From positions 1 to 64,000 of the forward strand of contig JBHIYN010000021.1 of NCBI GenBank assembly GCA_041984235.1: a stretch of DNA of 64,000 nt. The letters are read 5' to 3'. This DNA comes from JBHIYN01 sp041984235 (lineage in GTDB: Bacteria; Pseudomonadota; Gammaproteobacteria; Ga0077536). The stretch's first letter is position 1; each line of letters begins with the position of its first letter. Below, piece by piece: positions 49,484-59,600 of this stretch. The notes under the pieces were generated by a model. The model saw only the letters and a list, made by a program, of their open reading frames with translations. It was not told the DNA's origin and searched no databases. A program made the translations under genes and the position numbers.

Positions 49484-49972
49484 TCAGAAGCTGAAGTTCC
49501 TGGCCAGGTCGGGCGGCAGCAGATCGATCACGGCGATCGCCGCGCGCTCGAACGGCGGCATGACCTGGGAATTCTGCCACCAGGCCTCGCCCGAAACCCG
49601 GGTCAGGCCCGCGGCGAGCACCGCGGCGAGAACGATTAGCACGCCGCGCGCGAACCCGAACAGGGCGCCGAGCAGACGGTCCGTGGCGCCGAGGCCGGTC
49701 CTGGTGATGAGCTGGCCGACGAGATGATTGATCAGGGCGGCGACGATCAGCGTCGCCAGCATCACGCCGATGAAGGCGAGCACGATGCGTGCCGTCGGCA
49801 CGCCGATGTAGGGCTCCAGCAGCGTGCTCGCCGGCGCGGCCAGCGTACCGGCGACCCAGAACGCCGCCACCCAGGCCAGCAGCGAGAGCACCTCGCGCAC
49901 GAAGCCGCGAAAGATGCTGACCACGACCGAGATCGCGATGATGCCGAGGATGGTGATGTCCGCCCAGTTCAT
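49484..49972 (-). CDS. cvpA: CvpA family membrane protein
   Basis: The 162-residue protein has four membrane segments and the family start NWADITILGIIAISVVVSIFRGFVREVLSL. CvpA is needed for colicin V export in E. coli and for envelope stress tolerance in others; its molecular role is unclear. It is located between the SPOR gene and purF, as usual. The ATG at 49972 is the conserved start. Confidence 0.94.
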   Translation of the reverse strand: MNWADITILGIIAISVVVSIFRGFVREVLSLLAWVAAFWVAGTLAAPASTLLEPYIGVPTARIVLAFIGVMLATLIVAALINHLVGQLITRTGLGATDRLLGALFGFARGVLIVLAAVLAAGLTRVSGEAWWQNSQVMPPFERAAIAVIDLLPPDLARNFSF

Positions 49973-50064
49973 TGCGATTCCGCTGCGCGCGTCGCCGGCG
50001 AGTGTAGCAGGTTGACCGATCGGGCATAACCCGACGGCCGGTCGCCGGGCGGCGGTGGAAAGCG

Positions 50065-50712
50065 TCACCGGTAACGCACGAGCATGCCCTTGAGCGCGAA
50101 CTGTTGCTCCAGCTGGGCACGCACCTGGTCGGCCTCCTCGCGCCGGATCTGGGGCCCCACGCGCACCTTGAACACCGTGGTGTCCTGCTCCACCCGTCGT
50201 TCGAGGTAGGCCGGGTAGCCGCCCTCGCGCAGCTTCTCGATCAGCCGCCGCGCGTTGTCACCGTTGGCAAAGCTGCCGAGCTGCACGGTCCACGCTTCCA
50301 GCGTTTCGCGCGGCGCCGGCAGCTCGTCCGCGACCGGGGCCGACGGCACGGACGCAGCCCGTTGTGCGGCCGGCGGCGCGGCATTGTCACTGCCGTCGTC
50401 GCCGGGTGGCGTCTCCTCGGTCGCGGCCACGGCCTCGGCGGGCGCCGCATCGGGCGGCGAGCCGGAACCGGCGGGCGGTGTTTCCAGGCTGTCGACAGAG
50501 CTCGCGGCCCGTTCGTGCAGGGCCTCGATCTCGGCTTCGTCCAGCGGCACGACACGCGACGCGAAATCGTCCTGCGGAACCGGCGGCAGATCCGCGACAT
50601 CCGGCACGCTGCGCTCGAGGCCACCGTCGTCGAGGAAGATGGGTATGAAGATCACGCCCAGCACCACCAGGATCGCCGCACCGACGACGCGTTGCTTGAC
50701 CTGCCTGTCCAT
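50065..50712 (-). CDS. dedD: SPOR-domain cell division protein, DedD-like
   Basis: The 215-residue protein has a short cytoplasmic N-terminus and one membrane segment (about residues 8-27). A proline/alanine-rich periplasmic linker follows, then a C-terminal SPOR domain (WTVQLGSFANGDNARRLIEKL onwards) that binds denuded septal peptidoglycan. The gene is coupled to folC by TGATG. The symbol follows its conserved position and layout; sequence outside the SPOR domain is not conserved. Confidence 0.85.
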   Translation of the reverse strand: MDRQVKQRVVGAAILVVLGVIFIPIFLDDGGLERSVPDVADLPPVPQDDFASRVVPLDEAEIEALHERAASSVDSLETPPAGSGSPPDAAPAEAVAATEETPPGDDGSDNAAPPAAQRAASVPSAPVADELPAPRETLEAWTVQLGSFANGDNARRLIEKLREGGYPAYLERRVEQDTTVFKVRVGPQIRREEADQVRAQLEQQFALKGMLVRYR

Positions 50713-52049
50713 CAGCCCGCCGCTCCGTCGTCCGCGTCGTCGAACATGCGCAGCACGGCGCCGACCGTAATGAACGAACCGAGTACGAGAATGCGGTCCT
50801 GCGCCTGCGCGCGCGCCCGGGCCGCCGCATGCGCCTGGCTTACGCTCGCAAAGCGCTCGACTTCGGCGCCACGATCGACCGCATCCAGGGCCTCGGCGAG
50901 ATCGGTCGCACGCGCACCGGTCGCGCCAGGCAGGTCGGCGAAATACCAGCGGTCGACGTGCGGGGCGAGCGGGCGCAGGAACTCTCGGTGGTTCTTCGTC
51001 TTCAGCATGCCGACGACGGCGTGGGTGACCGGGGCTGCCGGCAGCGCGGCCAGCATGGCGGCCACGGTGGTCGCGGCCTGCGGATTGTGCGCGACGTCCA
51101 TGATGTGTTCGCAGGATCCGCTGATGCGATGAAAACGGCCGCGCAGGGCAACACGTTCGAGCCCGCTGCGAATGCCGTCCGCGCTCACCGGGTGCCGGTC
51201 CCGAAGCAGGGTGACCGCGGTCAGCACCCCGGATGCGTTGCGTAGCTGGTGATTGCCGCCGAGCGCCGGCAGCGGCAGGTCCTCGAGCATGTGCGCGCCG
51301 CACCACCAGTTCCAGCCATCGCCGTTGCGCTCGTAGGCGTAATCCACTCCGAGCAGGTGCAGATGCGCCTGTTCCCGCTCGGCGCAGGCCAGGATCGAGT
51401 CAGGCACCGCCTCGTCCGAGCACACCACCGGGCGTCCGCGGCGCATGATGCCGGCTTTCTCCGCACCGATCTCTTCGCGCGTGGTACCCAGCCAGTCCTC
51501 GTGGTCGAGCCCGATGGCGGCGATCACGGCGACGTCCGCGTCGACGATGTTGACCGCGTCGAGACGCCCGCCGAGACCGACCTCCAGCAGGGCGATGTCC
51601 AGGCCGGACTGCGCGAAGATGGTCAGCGCGGCCAGCGTACCGAACTCGAAGTAGGTCAGCGGGACGTCACCGCGGGCGTGTTCGACGGCGGCAAAGGCCG
51701 CGCAGATACGCCCTTCGTCCAGCGGCTTGCCATCGATGCGCATGCGCTCGCTGTAGTGGATGAGGTGCGGCGAGGTGTAGGTACCGACCCGGTAGCCGGC
51801 GTGACGCCAGATCGACTCCAGCAGGGCCACGCTGGAGCCCTTGCCATTGGTACCGGCCACCGTGACGACCGTCTGCGCGGGCCGCTCCAGCCCGAGCCGG
51901 GCAGCGACCTCGCGGCAGCGGTCCAGCCCGAGATCGATGTGCTCGCCGCGCCCCGCCTCCAGCCAGGCCAGCCACTGCGCGAGCGGCGCATCCGCCGCCG
52001 GCGCCGCCGCGCCGCCGGCGTCGAGCACGTCGCGCCCCGACGCGGCCAT
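50712..52049 (-). CDS. folC: Bifunctional folylpolyglutamate / dihydrofolate synthase
   Basis: The 445-residue Mur-ligase-like enzyme adds glutamate to dihydropteroate and folates. It has the P-loop TVAGTNGKGSS, YTSPHL, EVGLGGRLDAVN and the HNPQA segment. Its start shares one base with the accD stop and its stop one base with the SPOR gene start, so the three genes are tightly coupled. Confidence 0.96.
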   Translation of the reverse strand: MAASGRDVLDAGGAAAPAADAPLAQWLAWLEAGRGEHIDLGLDRCREVAARLGLERPAQTVVTVAGTNGKGSSVALLESIWRHAGYRVGTYTSPHLIHYSERMRIDGKPLDEGRICAAFAAVEHARGDVPLTYFEFGTLAALTIFAQSGLDIALLEVGLGGRLDAVNIVDADVAVIAAIGLDHEDWLGTTREEIGAEKAGIMRRGRPVVCSDEAVPDSILACAEREQAHLHLLGVDYAYERNGDGWNWWCGAHMLEDLPLPALGGNHQLRNASGVLTAVTLLRDRHPVSADGIRSGLERVALRGRFHRISGSCEHIMDVAHNPQAATTVAAMLAALPAAPVTHAVVGMLKTKNHREFLRPLAPHVDRWYFADLPGATGARATDLAEALDAVDRGAEVERFASVSQAHAAARARAQAQDRILVLGSFITVGAVLRMFDDADDGAAG

Positions 52050-52963
52050 CAGTCCGCTTCGCCGGCGCCGTCGGGGGACGCCCCGGCCGCCGGCAGGGCC
52101 GGCCGTTCGGCGGCCCGGTGGGTGAGAATGGACAGCAACGAGGCGATGGTGGATTTCATCTTTCGGCGATCCACGATCATGTCGATGGCGCCGTGCTCGA
52201 GCAGGAATTCACTGCGCTGGAACCCGTCCGGCAGGATCTGGCGCACGGTCTGCTCGATGACCCGCGGGCCGGCAAAACCGATCAGCGCGCCCGGTTCGGC
52301 GATGATGACGTCGCCCAGGGTGCCCAGGCTGGCCGAGACGCCGCCCGTGGTCGGGTCGGTCAGCACGACCACGTAGGGCAGCCGGTTCTCGCGCAGCTCG
52401 GCAATCGCCGCACTGGTCTTCGCCATCTGCATCAGCGACACCAGTGCTTCCTGCATGCGTGCGCCGCCGCTGGAGCAGAAACAGACCAGGGGAATGCGCG
52501 CCTCCAGACAGCGCCGCGCCGCCCGCGCGAAGCGCTCGCCGACGACCGAGCCCATGGAGCCGCCCATGAAGGCGAAGTCAAACGCCGCCGCCACCAGCGG
52601 CAGGCCTTCTATCGTGCCTTCCATGACGACCAGCGCATCGGTCTCGCCGGTGGCCTTCTGTGCGGCGGTGAGGCGGTCGCGGTAGCGCTTGCTGTCCTTG
52701 AACTTGAGGAAGTCGATCGGCACGACCTCGGCACCGATCTCGCGGCGCACGCCCGGATCGAGGAAACGTTCGAGGCGCTGGCGGCCGCGCACTCGCATGT
52801 GGAAGCCGCACTTGAGACAAACCTCGGCGTTACGCTCGAGCTCGGCGCGGTAGAGCACCGCCTTGCATTCCGGGCAGCTCGTCCACAGCCCCTCGGGGAT
52901 CGAGCGTTTGGCCGAGCCCTCGATGCGGATGCGGCTCGGCAGCAGTCTCTTGAACCAGTTCAA
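52049..52963 (-). CDS. accD: Acetyl-CoA carboxylase carboxyltransferase subunit beta
   Basis: AccD and AccA form the carboxyltransferase that makes malonyl-CoA. The 304-residue protein has the N-terminal zinc finger with CPECK and CLKCGF, then GSMGSVVGERF and FCSSGGARMQEALVSLMQMAKT. It lies 18 bases behind trpA and overlaps folC by one base. Confidence 0.97.
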   Translation of the reverse strand: MNWFKRLLPSRIRIEGSAKRSIPEGLWTSCPECKAVLYRAELERNAEVCLKCGFHMRVRGRQRLERFLDPGVRREIGAEVVPIDFLKFKDSKRYRDRLTAAQKATGETDALVVMEGTIEGLPLVAAAFDFAFMGGSMGSVVGERFARAARRCLEARIPLVCFCSSGGARMQEALVSLMQMAKTSAAIAELRENRLPYVVVLTDPTTGGVSASLGTLGDVIIAEPGALIGFAGPRVIEQTVRQILPDGFQRSEFLLEHGAIDMIVDRRKMKSTIASLLSILTHRAAERPALPAAGASPDGAGEAD

Positions 52964-52981
52964 AGTAACCTCACCGTGGCG

Positions 52982-53797
52982 TCAGGCCGCGTTGGCCGGG
53001 GTATCGATGGCGGCACGCAGTCGCGCGACCAGTTCCTCGACGCGGGCGGCAATCGCCGCTTCGTCGCCGCCGGCCTCGATCAGCTCGACGATGGCGCTGC
53101 CGACGATGATGGCGTCGGCGATGCCGGCGGCGCGCGCGGCGCTCTCGGCAGAGCGGATTCCGAAACCGATGCCGACCGGAATGCCCGCGCGCCGGCGGGT
53201 CGCGTCGATGCGTGGCCGGATCTCGTCGACCGCCAGGGCCTTGTCACCGGTAACTCCCTTGACCGAGACGAAATAGACGAAGCCCGAGGCGTACTCGCAC
53301 ACCGTGTCGATACGCGCGTCGGTCGAATTCGGCGCAACCAGAAAGACCTGGTCCAGCCCGGCGCCGGTCAGCGCGTGGTTGAAGTCACGCGCCTCCTCCG
53401 GCGGCAGGTCGACGATCAGCGCGCCGTCGACGCCGGCGTCACGCGCACGCCCGGCGAAACGCTCGGCGCCCATGTGTTCGAACGGATTGAGGTAGCCCAT
53501 CAGGACCACCGGCGTGGTCGTATCCTGCTGGCGGAACGCGGCCACGCAGGCGAGCACGTCGTCGAGGCTGGTGCCGTTGGCCAGCGCGCGTTCGCTGGCG
53601 CGCTGGATGACTTCACCGTCGGCCATGGGGTCGGAGAACGGTACGCCGAGCTCGATCAGGTCGGCGCCGGCGCGCACCAGGGCATGCATCAGCGCCGGGG
53701 TCGCGGCGGTGTTCGGATCGCCCGCGGTAATGAAGGTGATCAGGCCCTTGCGTCCGTCCGCGGCGAGCGCGGCGAAGCGATCGGCAATGCGGCTCAT
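52982..53797 (-). CDS. trpA: Tryptophan synthase alpha chain
   Basis: The subunit splits indole-3-glycerol phosphate. The 271-residue protein has the catalytic Glu49 and Asp60 in IELGVPFSDPMADG, numbered as in E. coli, and the phosphate-binding GIGFGIRS segment. The ATG at 53797 is confirmed by that numbering. It follows trpB by 31 bases. Confidence 0.97.
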   Translation of the reverse strand: MSRIADRFAALAADGRKGLITFITAGDPNTAATPALMHALVRAGADLIELGVPFSDPMADGEVIQRASERALANGTSLDDVLACVAAFRQQDTTTPVVLMGYLNPFEHMGAERFAGRARDAGVDGALIVDLPPEEARDFNHALTGAGLDQVFLVAPNSTDARIDTVCEYASGFVYFVSVKGVTGDKALAVDEIRPRIDATRRRAGIPVGIGFGIRSAESAARAAGIADAIIVGSAIVELIEAGGDEAAIAARVEELVARLRAAIDTPANAA

Positions 53798-53828
53798 GCG
53801 CGTGCGCTCCCGCGATGGATGGTGTCTC

Positions 53829-55067
53829 TCACAGCGTAATCCCCTGCAGCGCCGCCACGGTCTGGATGTCCTTGTCGCCGCGACCGGAGAGGTTGACCAC
53901 GATGACCTGGTCGGAGCGCATCTCGCGCGCGAGCTTTTCCGCGAAGGCCAGGGCATGCGCCGATTCCAGGGCCGGGATGATGCCCTCGAGCAGGCTCAGG
54001 CGCTGGAACGCCGCGAGCGCCTCGTCGTCAGTGACGGTCGCGTACTGCGCGCGCCCGCTGTCCTTGAGCCAGGCGTGCTCGGGTCCGACACCGGGATAGT
54101 CGAGGCCCGCCGAAACCGAGTGCGTGGGCTCGATCTGTCCGCACTCGTCCTGCATCAGGTAGGTGCGATTGCCGTGCAGCACGCCCGGCGAGCCGGCGTT
54201 CAGCGGCGCCGAGTGGTGCCCGCTGGCGAGACCCTCGCCGCCGGCCTCCACGCCCCACAGGGCGACTTCGGCCTCGTTGATGAACGGGTAGAAGAGGCCA
54301 ATGGCGTTGGAGCCGCCGCCGACGCAGGCGACCAGCGCGTCCGGCAGGCGGCCGATACGCTCCAGGCTCTGGCTGCGGGTCTCGCGCCCGATCACCGCCT
54401 GGAAATCCCGCACCATCGCCGGATAGGGATGCGGGCCGGCCACGGTACCGATGATGTAGAAGGTATCGTCGACGTTGCTGACCCAGTCGCGCAGTGCCTC
54501 GTTCAGCGCGTCCTTGAGCGTCTTCGAGCCGGAGGTCACGGCGCGCACCTCGGCCCCCAGCAGCTTCATGCGAAACACGTTCGGCGACTGGCGCTGAATG
54601 TCCTCGGCACCCATGTAGACGCAGCAGCGCATGCCGCTGCGCGCCGCCACCGTCGCCGTTGCGACACCATGCTGACCGGCGCCGGTCTCGGCGATCACGC
54701 GCGGCTTGCCCATGCGTTTGGCGAGCAGGGCCTGGCCGACGGTGTTGTTCACCTTGTGCGCGCCGGTGTGGTTGAGATCCTCGCGCTTGAGCCAGATCTG
54801 GGCACCACCGGTTTCCTGCGTCCAGCGGCGCGCGAAGTACAGCGGCGACGGGCGGCCGACGAAGTAGCGCAGATCCTCGTCCAGCTCGGCAAGGAAATCG
54901 GCGTCACCGAGATACTTGTGGTACGCCGCTTCCAGATCGAGCAGCGGCTCCATCAGGGTTTCGGCGACGAATCGACCGCCGTAGGGCCCGAAGTGTCCGG
55001 TCGCGTCCGGCAGGCCGGTCTCGGTTCCGAGGCTGGCTGCGGGCGCGGAATCAGCGATGGCACTCAA
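53829..55067 (-). CDS. trpB: Tryptophan synthase beta chain
   Basis: The subunit joins indole and serine. The 412-residue protein has the PLP lysine in EDLNHTGAHKVNN, the quinonoid-site glutamate in AETGAGQHGVATA and the phosphate-binding GGGSNAIG. The best start is TTG at 55067 with AGAGG nine bases upstream; no ATG precedes the conserved DATGHFGPYGGRFV region. It overlaps trpF by 17 bases. Confidence 0.96.
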   Translation of the reverse strand: MSAIADSAPAASLGTETGLPDATGHFGPYGGRFVAETLMEPLLDLEAAYHKYLGDADFLAELDEDLRYFVGRPSPLYFARRWTQETGGAQIWLKREDLNHTGAHKVNNTVGQALLAKRMGKPRVIAETGAGQHGVATATVAARSGMRCCVYMGAEDIQRQSPNVFRMKLLGAEVRAVTSGSKTLKDALNEALRDWVSNVDDTFYIIGTVAGPHPYPAMVRDFQAVIGRETRSQSLERIGRLPDALVACVGGGSNAIGLFYPFINEAEVALWGVEAGGEGLASGHHSAPLNAGSPGVLHGNRTYLMQDECGQIEPTHSVSAGLDYPGVGPEHAWLKDSGRAQYATVTDDEALAAFQRLSLLEGIIPALESAHALAFAEKLAREMRSDQVIVVNLSGRGDKDIQTVAALQGITL

Positions 55068-55683
55068 GCTGGGTTACCTCTCGTACGAATTGTTTCATCT
55101 TGTCGGCGTCCTTGACGCCCTTGCTGCGTTCGATGCCGCCGCTGACGTCGACCGCGTAGGGACCCACGGCGCGGATCGCGCTGGCCACGTTGGCCACGGT
55201 CAGGCCGCCGGCCAGGATCAGCGGGACCTGGCGCGCGGCCGGCAGCAGCGACCAGTCGAAGGTCCTCCCGCTGCCACCGTACAGGTGCGGATCGCGCGCG
55301 TCGACCAGCACCGCGCTGGCGCCTGCGTAGGCCGCCATCGCGCCGGCGACGTCAGTCTGCTCGTCCACGCGGATGGCCTTGTACCACGGCCGCGGCGCGG
55401 CCCGGCACAGCTCCGGGGACTCGTCGCCATGGAACTGCACGGTATCGATCCCGGTATGTGCAACCGTTTCCGCCACCTCCTCCGGCGTTGCATTGACGAA
55501 CAGGCCGACCTTGCTGACGAACGGCGGCAGGCCGGCAATGATTCGGGCCGCGTCGGCAGCGCTGACGCAGCGCGGGCTCGGCGGGTAGAACACGAAGCCG
55601 AGCGCGTCCACGCCGAGCGCCACGGCGGCTTCGGCATCGCCCCGGGAGGTGATGCCGCAGAATTTGATCCGGACGCGCGTCAA
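55051..55683 (-). CDS. trpF: Phosphoribosylanthranilate isomerase
   Basis: The enzyme performs the third step of tryptophan synthesis. The 210-residue protein has the catalytic cysteine in IKFCGIT and the catalytic aspartate in YAVDVSGGIE, plus FHGDESPE. The first available start is TTG at 55683, four codons before the conserved sequence; its ribosome site is weak. Downstream it overlaps trpB. Confidence 0.95.
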   Translation of the reverse strand: MTRVRIKFCGITSRGDAEAAVALGVDALGFVFYPPSPRCVSAADAARIIAGLPPFVSKVGLFVNATPEEVAETVAHTGIDTVQFHGDESPELCRAAPRPWYKAIRVDEQTDVAGAMAAYAGASAVLVDARDPHLYGGSGRTFDWSLLPAARQVPLILAGGLTVANVASAIRAVGPYAVDVSGGIERSKGVKDADKMKQFVREVTQLECHR

Positions 55684-55760
55684 GGCCGGGTTTCATCCGC
55701 AGGTGCCGACATGAGCCGGTCATTATCCCATTTGCCCCCGGCGACAGATAGCCGGGCCGC

Positions 55761-56570
55761 TCACGCGCCGAACGCGGCGCCGGTATAGCACGGGAATGCC
55801 GGGTAGCGGGGCCGCGCCGCCGGCAGTCCGAAGGCGGCCGGGTAATCCACCGCAGTCAGGTACAGACCGTCCGGAGGCGCGGTCATGCCGCCGCATTCGC
55901 GCCGGCGCGCGACGAGCACTTCGTGCGCCCATTGCGGACTGCGCCGTCGCATCCCGATCTGCAGGAGCGTTCCCGCGAAGTTGCGCACCATGTGCTGCAG
56001 AAACGCGTTCGCGGCGACGCTGAGGACGATGAAGCCGTCCGCCTCGCGCACCTCGAAGCGGGTCACGGTGCGGACCGGATGGCGGGCCTGGCAGCCGCGC
56101 GCGCGGAACGAGGAGAAATCATGCTCGCCCAGCCAGTGCGCGGCAGCAGTGCGCATGGCGGCGACGTCGAGCGGGCGACACTCCCAGGTGACCCGACCGT
56201 GCCACAGCGCGGGCCGCGCCTGGCGGTTGAGGATGATGTAGTCGTAGGCACGACCGAGCGCACTGAAGCGGGCGTGGAAATCGGCGGCTGCGGGGCGTGC
56301 CCAGATGACCCCGATATCCGCCGGCAGGTGGGTGTTCGCGCCGAGCACCCAGGACCGCGACGAGCGCTCCGCGCGGGTATCGAAGTGCACCACCTGGTGG
56401 CAGGCATGCACGCCGGTATCGGTGCGTCCGGCGCAGGTGACCGCGATCGGCTCGTCGGCGACCCGGGCCAGTGCCGTCTCCAGCAGCGGCTGGACCGTGC
56501 GCACTCCACGCTGGACCTGCCAGCCGTGGAAACCGGTGCCGTCGTACTCGACGCCGAGTGCGATACGCAT
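55761..56570 (-). CDS. truA: tRNA pseudouridine(38-40) synthase
   Basis: TruA modifies the anticodon stem-loop of many tRNAs. The 269-residue protein has the catalytic aspartate in CAGRTDTGVHA (Asp51), VEYDGTGFHGWQ at the N-terminus and FLQHMVRNFAGTLL in the C-terminal half. It lies between fimV and trpF as in Pseudomonas. Confidence 0.97.
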   Translation of the reverse strand: MRIALGVEYDGTGFHGWQVQRGVRTVQPLLETALARVADEPIAVTCAGRTDTGVHACHQVVHFDTRAERSSRSWVLGANTHLPADIGVIWARPAAADFHARFSALGRAYDYIILNRQARPALWHGRVTWECRPLDVAAMRTAAAHWLGEHDFSSFRARGCQARHPVRTVTRFEVREADGFIVLSVAANAFLQHMVRNFAGTLLQIGMRRRSPQWAHEVLVARRRECGGMTAPPDGLYLTAVDYPAAFGLPAARPRYPAFPCYTGAAFGA

Positions 56571-56629
56571 CGGCCCGCGCCGGCCACCGCGGCAGGACGC
56601 GCCTCAGGGCGCGCGGCGCCGCGTTCGGC

Positions 56630-59600
56630 TCAGCCCTCGAGCTGCGCCAGCAGCGCCTGCGCTTCGGTCTGCTGCGCCTCGTTGCCGCTGGCGGCGACGT
56701 CGTCGAGGATCGATCGCGCGCCCTCGGTATCACCGAGCTCGATGTAGGCCTTGGCCAGGTTGAGCTTGGTGTCTGCCTCGTCGGCGTCGCTCTGCCGCTC
56801 GATGTCGTCGGACACCGGCATCACGACGGTCTTTTCGTCGCCCTCGTCCTCAACGTCGTCGGCGTCCAGCGTCATGGTCTGCAGGTGGTCCGGCGTATCA
56901 CCGTCGGTGGTCGACTCCAGGCCTTCGATCTCGAGGTCGTCCAGCGCCGCATCCTCGATCGCGCCGTCGAGCTGCAGCGAGAGGTCGTCGAGCGAGGTGT
57001 CGTCGGCGCTGTCGAGACCGCCGTCGACCGAGCCCATGTCGAGCGTGTCGTCGGCAGCGATCGAGTCCATCTCGCTGGTCCCTTCCAGCGACAGGTCGAA
57101 CTCGTCACCGCCGCTGGTGTCACCGTCCAGGGACAGCTCGTCGAGCTCCGGCCCCTGCAGCGAGATCTCGGCGTCCGTCGGCGCTTCGCCCGCGGGCGAG
57201 CCCATCGTGATTTCGAGCTCTTCGTCGACCTCTTCCGTGCCGAGACCTTCCGCTGCGTCGAGCTCACCGCCCTCGTCACCCATGGTGATGTCGAAATCGA
57301 GCTCGTCGGAGGTCTCGTCGGCGCTGCTGCCGAGCGCGGACCCGATATCCATGGTCGGAATGTTGTCCTGGTCGATCTCGAGGCTGTCCTCGTCGATCAT
57401 CGTCGTGTTTTCGGAGAAATCTCCTGCCGGCGTCGCCGGCTCCGCCTCACCGGCGTCGTCCAGTCCGCCAATGTCGAAGTCGAGCAGGTCGTCGCCCTCC
57501 GCGGCGGCCGCCGCCGGCTCCTCGTCGGTGCCCTCGCCGCCGGTCAGGTCGAGCACGTCGTCAGCGGTCGTGGCGCCATCGGTTTCGAACGCCGGCGCGA
57601 CCGTGTCGCTGATGTCGAAGTCGAGACCCTCGTCGCTCTCGCCGGTGACGTCGGTGATCTCGAGGTCGGCATTGTCTGCGGCGGGAGCGGCAGGCGCTTC
57701 CTCTTCCGCTTCGCGCAGGCCCGGAGAGGTCACGTTGAGCAGATCGGTATCGGTAACGGAGTCGATGTCACCGGTCTTGGTCACGTCCAGCAGGTCGCCG
57801 CCGGTACCTTCCAGCAGATCGGCATCGCCGAGCAGGTCGCCCCCACTGCCGGACAGCAGGTCGATCTCGTCGCCGCCGTCGCCGCCGGTGAGGTCGAGGA
57901 TGTCGCCATCGTCCGCGGCCGGTTCCTCGTCGGCGGTGAGATCGAGCACCCCGTCATCGTCGCCGGCAGTCAGGTCGAGGACGTCGTCAGTGTCCTCGGC
58001 CGCGGTCAGGTCGAGCACGTCGTCGCCCGCGTCCGCGCCGGTTTCCGGCTCGGGCTCGGGCAGCGCGTCGTCGCCGGCGGCCGCGGTCAGGTCGAGCACG
58101 TCGTCGTCGCCCGCGGCAGCCGTCAGGTCGAGCACGTCGTCGCCGCCCTCGTCTTCCGCCGGGGCGGCCTCGCTGGAGAGATCGAAATCGAGGCCGTCGT
58201 CGTCGTCACCGGGCGCGCGTGCCACGGTGTCCTCGCCGGGAGCTGCCGCTCCCTCTTCCTCACCGGTGATGTCGACGAAGGACTTGGCCTCGTCCTGCGC
58301 GGGAGCCGCCTCGGCGTCGGCGCCGCCCTCGGCGAACAACGCGCGCTCGGGAGACATCTCCGACCACATCGCCACCGCGCTGTCCCACAGCGGATCGTCT
58401 TCGCCGACCGCCGCGTGCAGGTCGCGCGCGGCGGTCTCGTACGCAGCGCGATCGTTGGCCGAGTAGTACACCTCGAGCAGGCGCAGCTTGTACTCGTGGC
58501 GCTCGGGGTATTCGCCGATGACCCGCTTGACCAGCTCCTCGGCCTGCTCGAAGCGCTCATAGGCAAGGTAGACGTTGATCTCCTCGAGCGGGTCTTCCTC
58601 TTCCTCGGGCGCCGCTGCGGCCGCGGCCGGCACCTCGGTGGTCGCCTCGCTGTCGGCCTCGGCCTCCACGGTGGCGTTCGGATCGAATTCCTCTGCCGGC
58701 GCCGCGTCTTCCTCGCCGATCTCGGTTTCCGCCTCGCTCTCGTCCTCGTCCTCGTCGGCAGGCGGCGTGGTCGCCGCGGCCACGGTCGCGTCCTCGCTGG
58801 TATCGTCGAGCGTGGTGTCCGCGACGACCGCGGCGGCGGCCGGTGCTGCCGCCGCGCGTTCGCCGCGGCCCTTCATCAGGAAGCCGATGATGCCGCCGAA
58901 CAGACCGAGCAGCACGACGGCGATCGCGCCGAGCACGGTGAGTGCGCCACCCGGCACCATGGCCGCGATCTGCTCCGGCACCAGGCTGTCGGGGAAACCG
59001 CGCGCCGCCGGCGGCGCAACCTCGATGTCGATGCCGTCGTCGATCTCCTCGGCGACGTCTTCGACCACCTCATCGACCATGGTCCCGGCGTCGTCGATCA
59101 CGTCCTCGGCCATGTCGGTAGCCGTATCGGCGGTTTCCGCCAGGGTGTCGACCGCCTCGTCGGCGGCTTCCTCCAGGGTCTCCATGGCGGTGTCGCCAGG
59201 CATGTCGGTCGCGGCCGGCGCAACGCCGCCATCGTCCATCGTGCCGGCGCCGTCGTCGCCCGTGCCGAGGTCGCCGTGCTCGATGCCGAGCTCGGCCAGC
59301 CGCGCCTGCAGGGCAGCCAGCTCCTCGTCCTTGATGTTCACCTGCCGCTGCAGCAGGTCGATGATCTCCTCGGCCTCGCCGAGCTTGCTCTCGAGCTCCG
59401 CGCTCTGCTGTGCCCGCGCCTCGATCTCCTCGCGCAAGAGGTCAGAACCGCCACCGGTGGCGCTACCCGGCGCGCCACCGCTGTCGGCTCCACCCGGCGC
59501 AATCAGTTCCAGGCGTGCGTCGCGCTCGGCCGCCGTACCGGCATCATCGGTCGCGACCGAGGGCGCTGCGGCGCCCAGCGGCTGGCTGGTCGGCGCGGCG

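Noticed and set aside
57885..58147. Regular short repeats that could suggest a CRISPR array
   Set aside because: The units vary in length, have no unique spacers and keep the fimV frame.
56751..58466. 571-codon serine-rich open frame on the plus strand
   Set aside because: It is the complement of the Asp/Glu-rich part of fimV; GAC/GAG codons read as serine-rich strings on the other strand.
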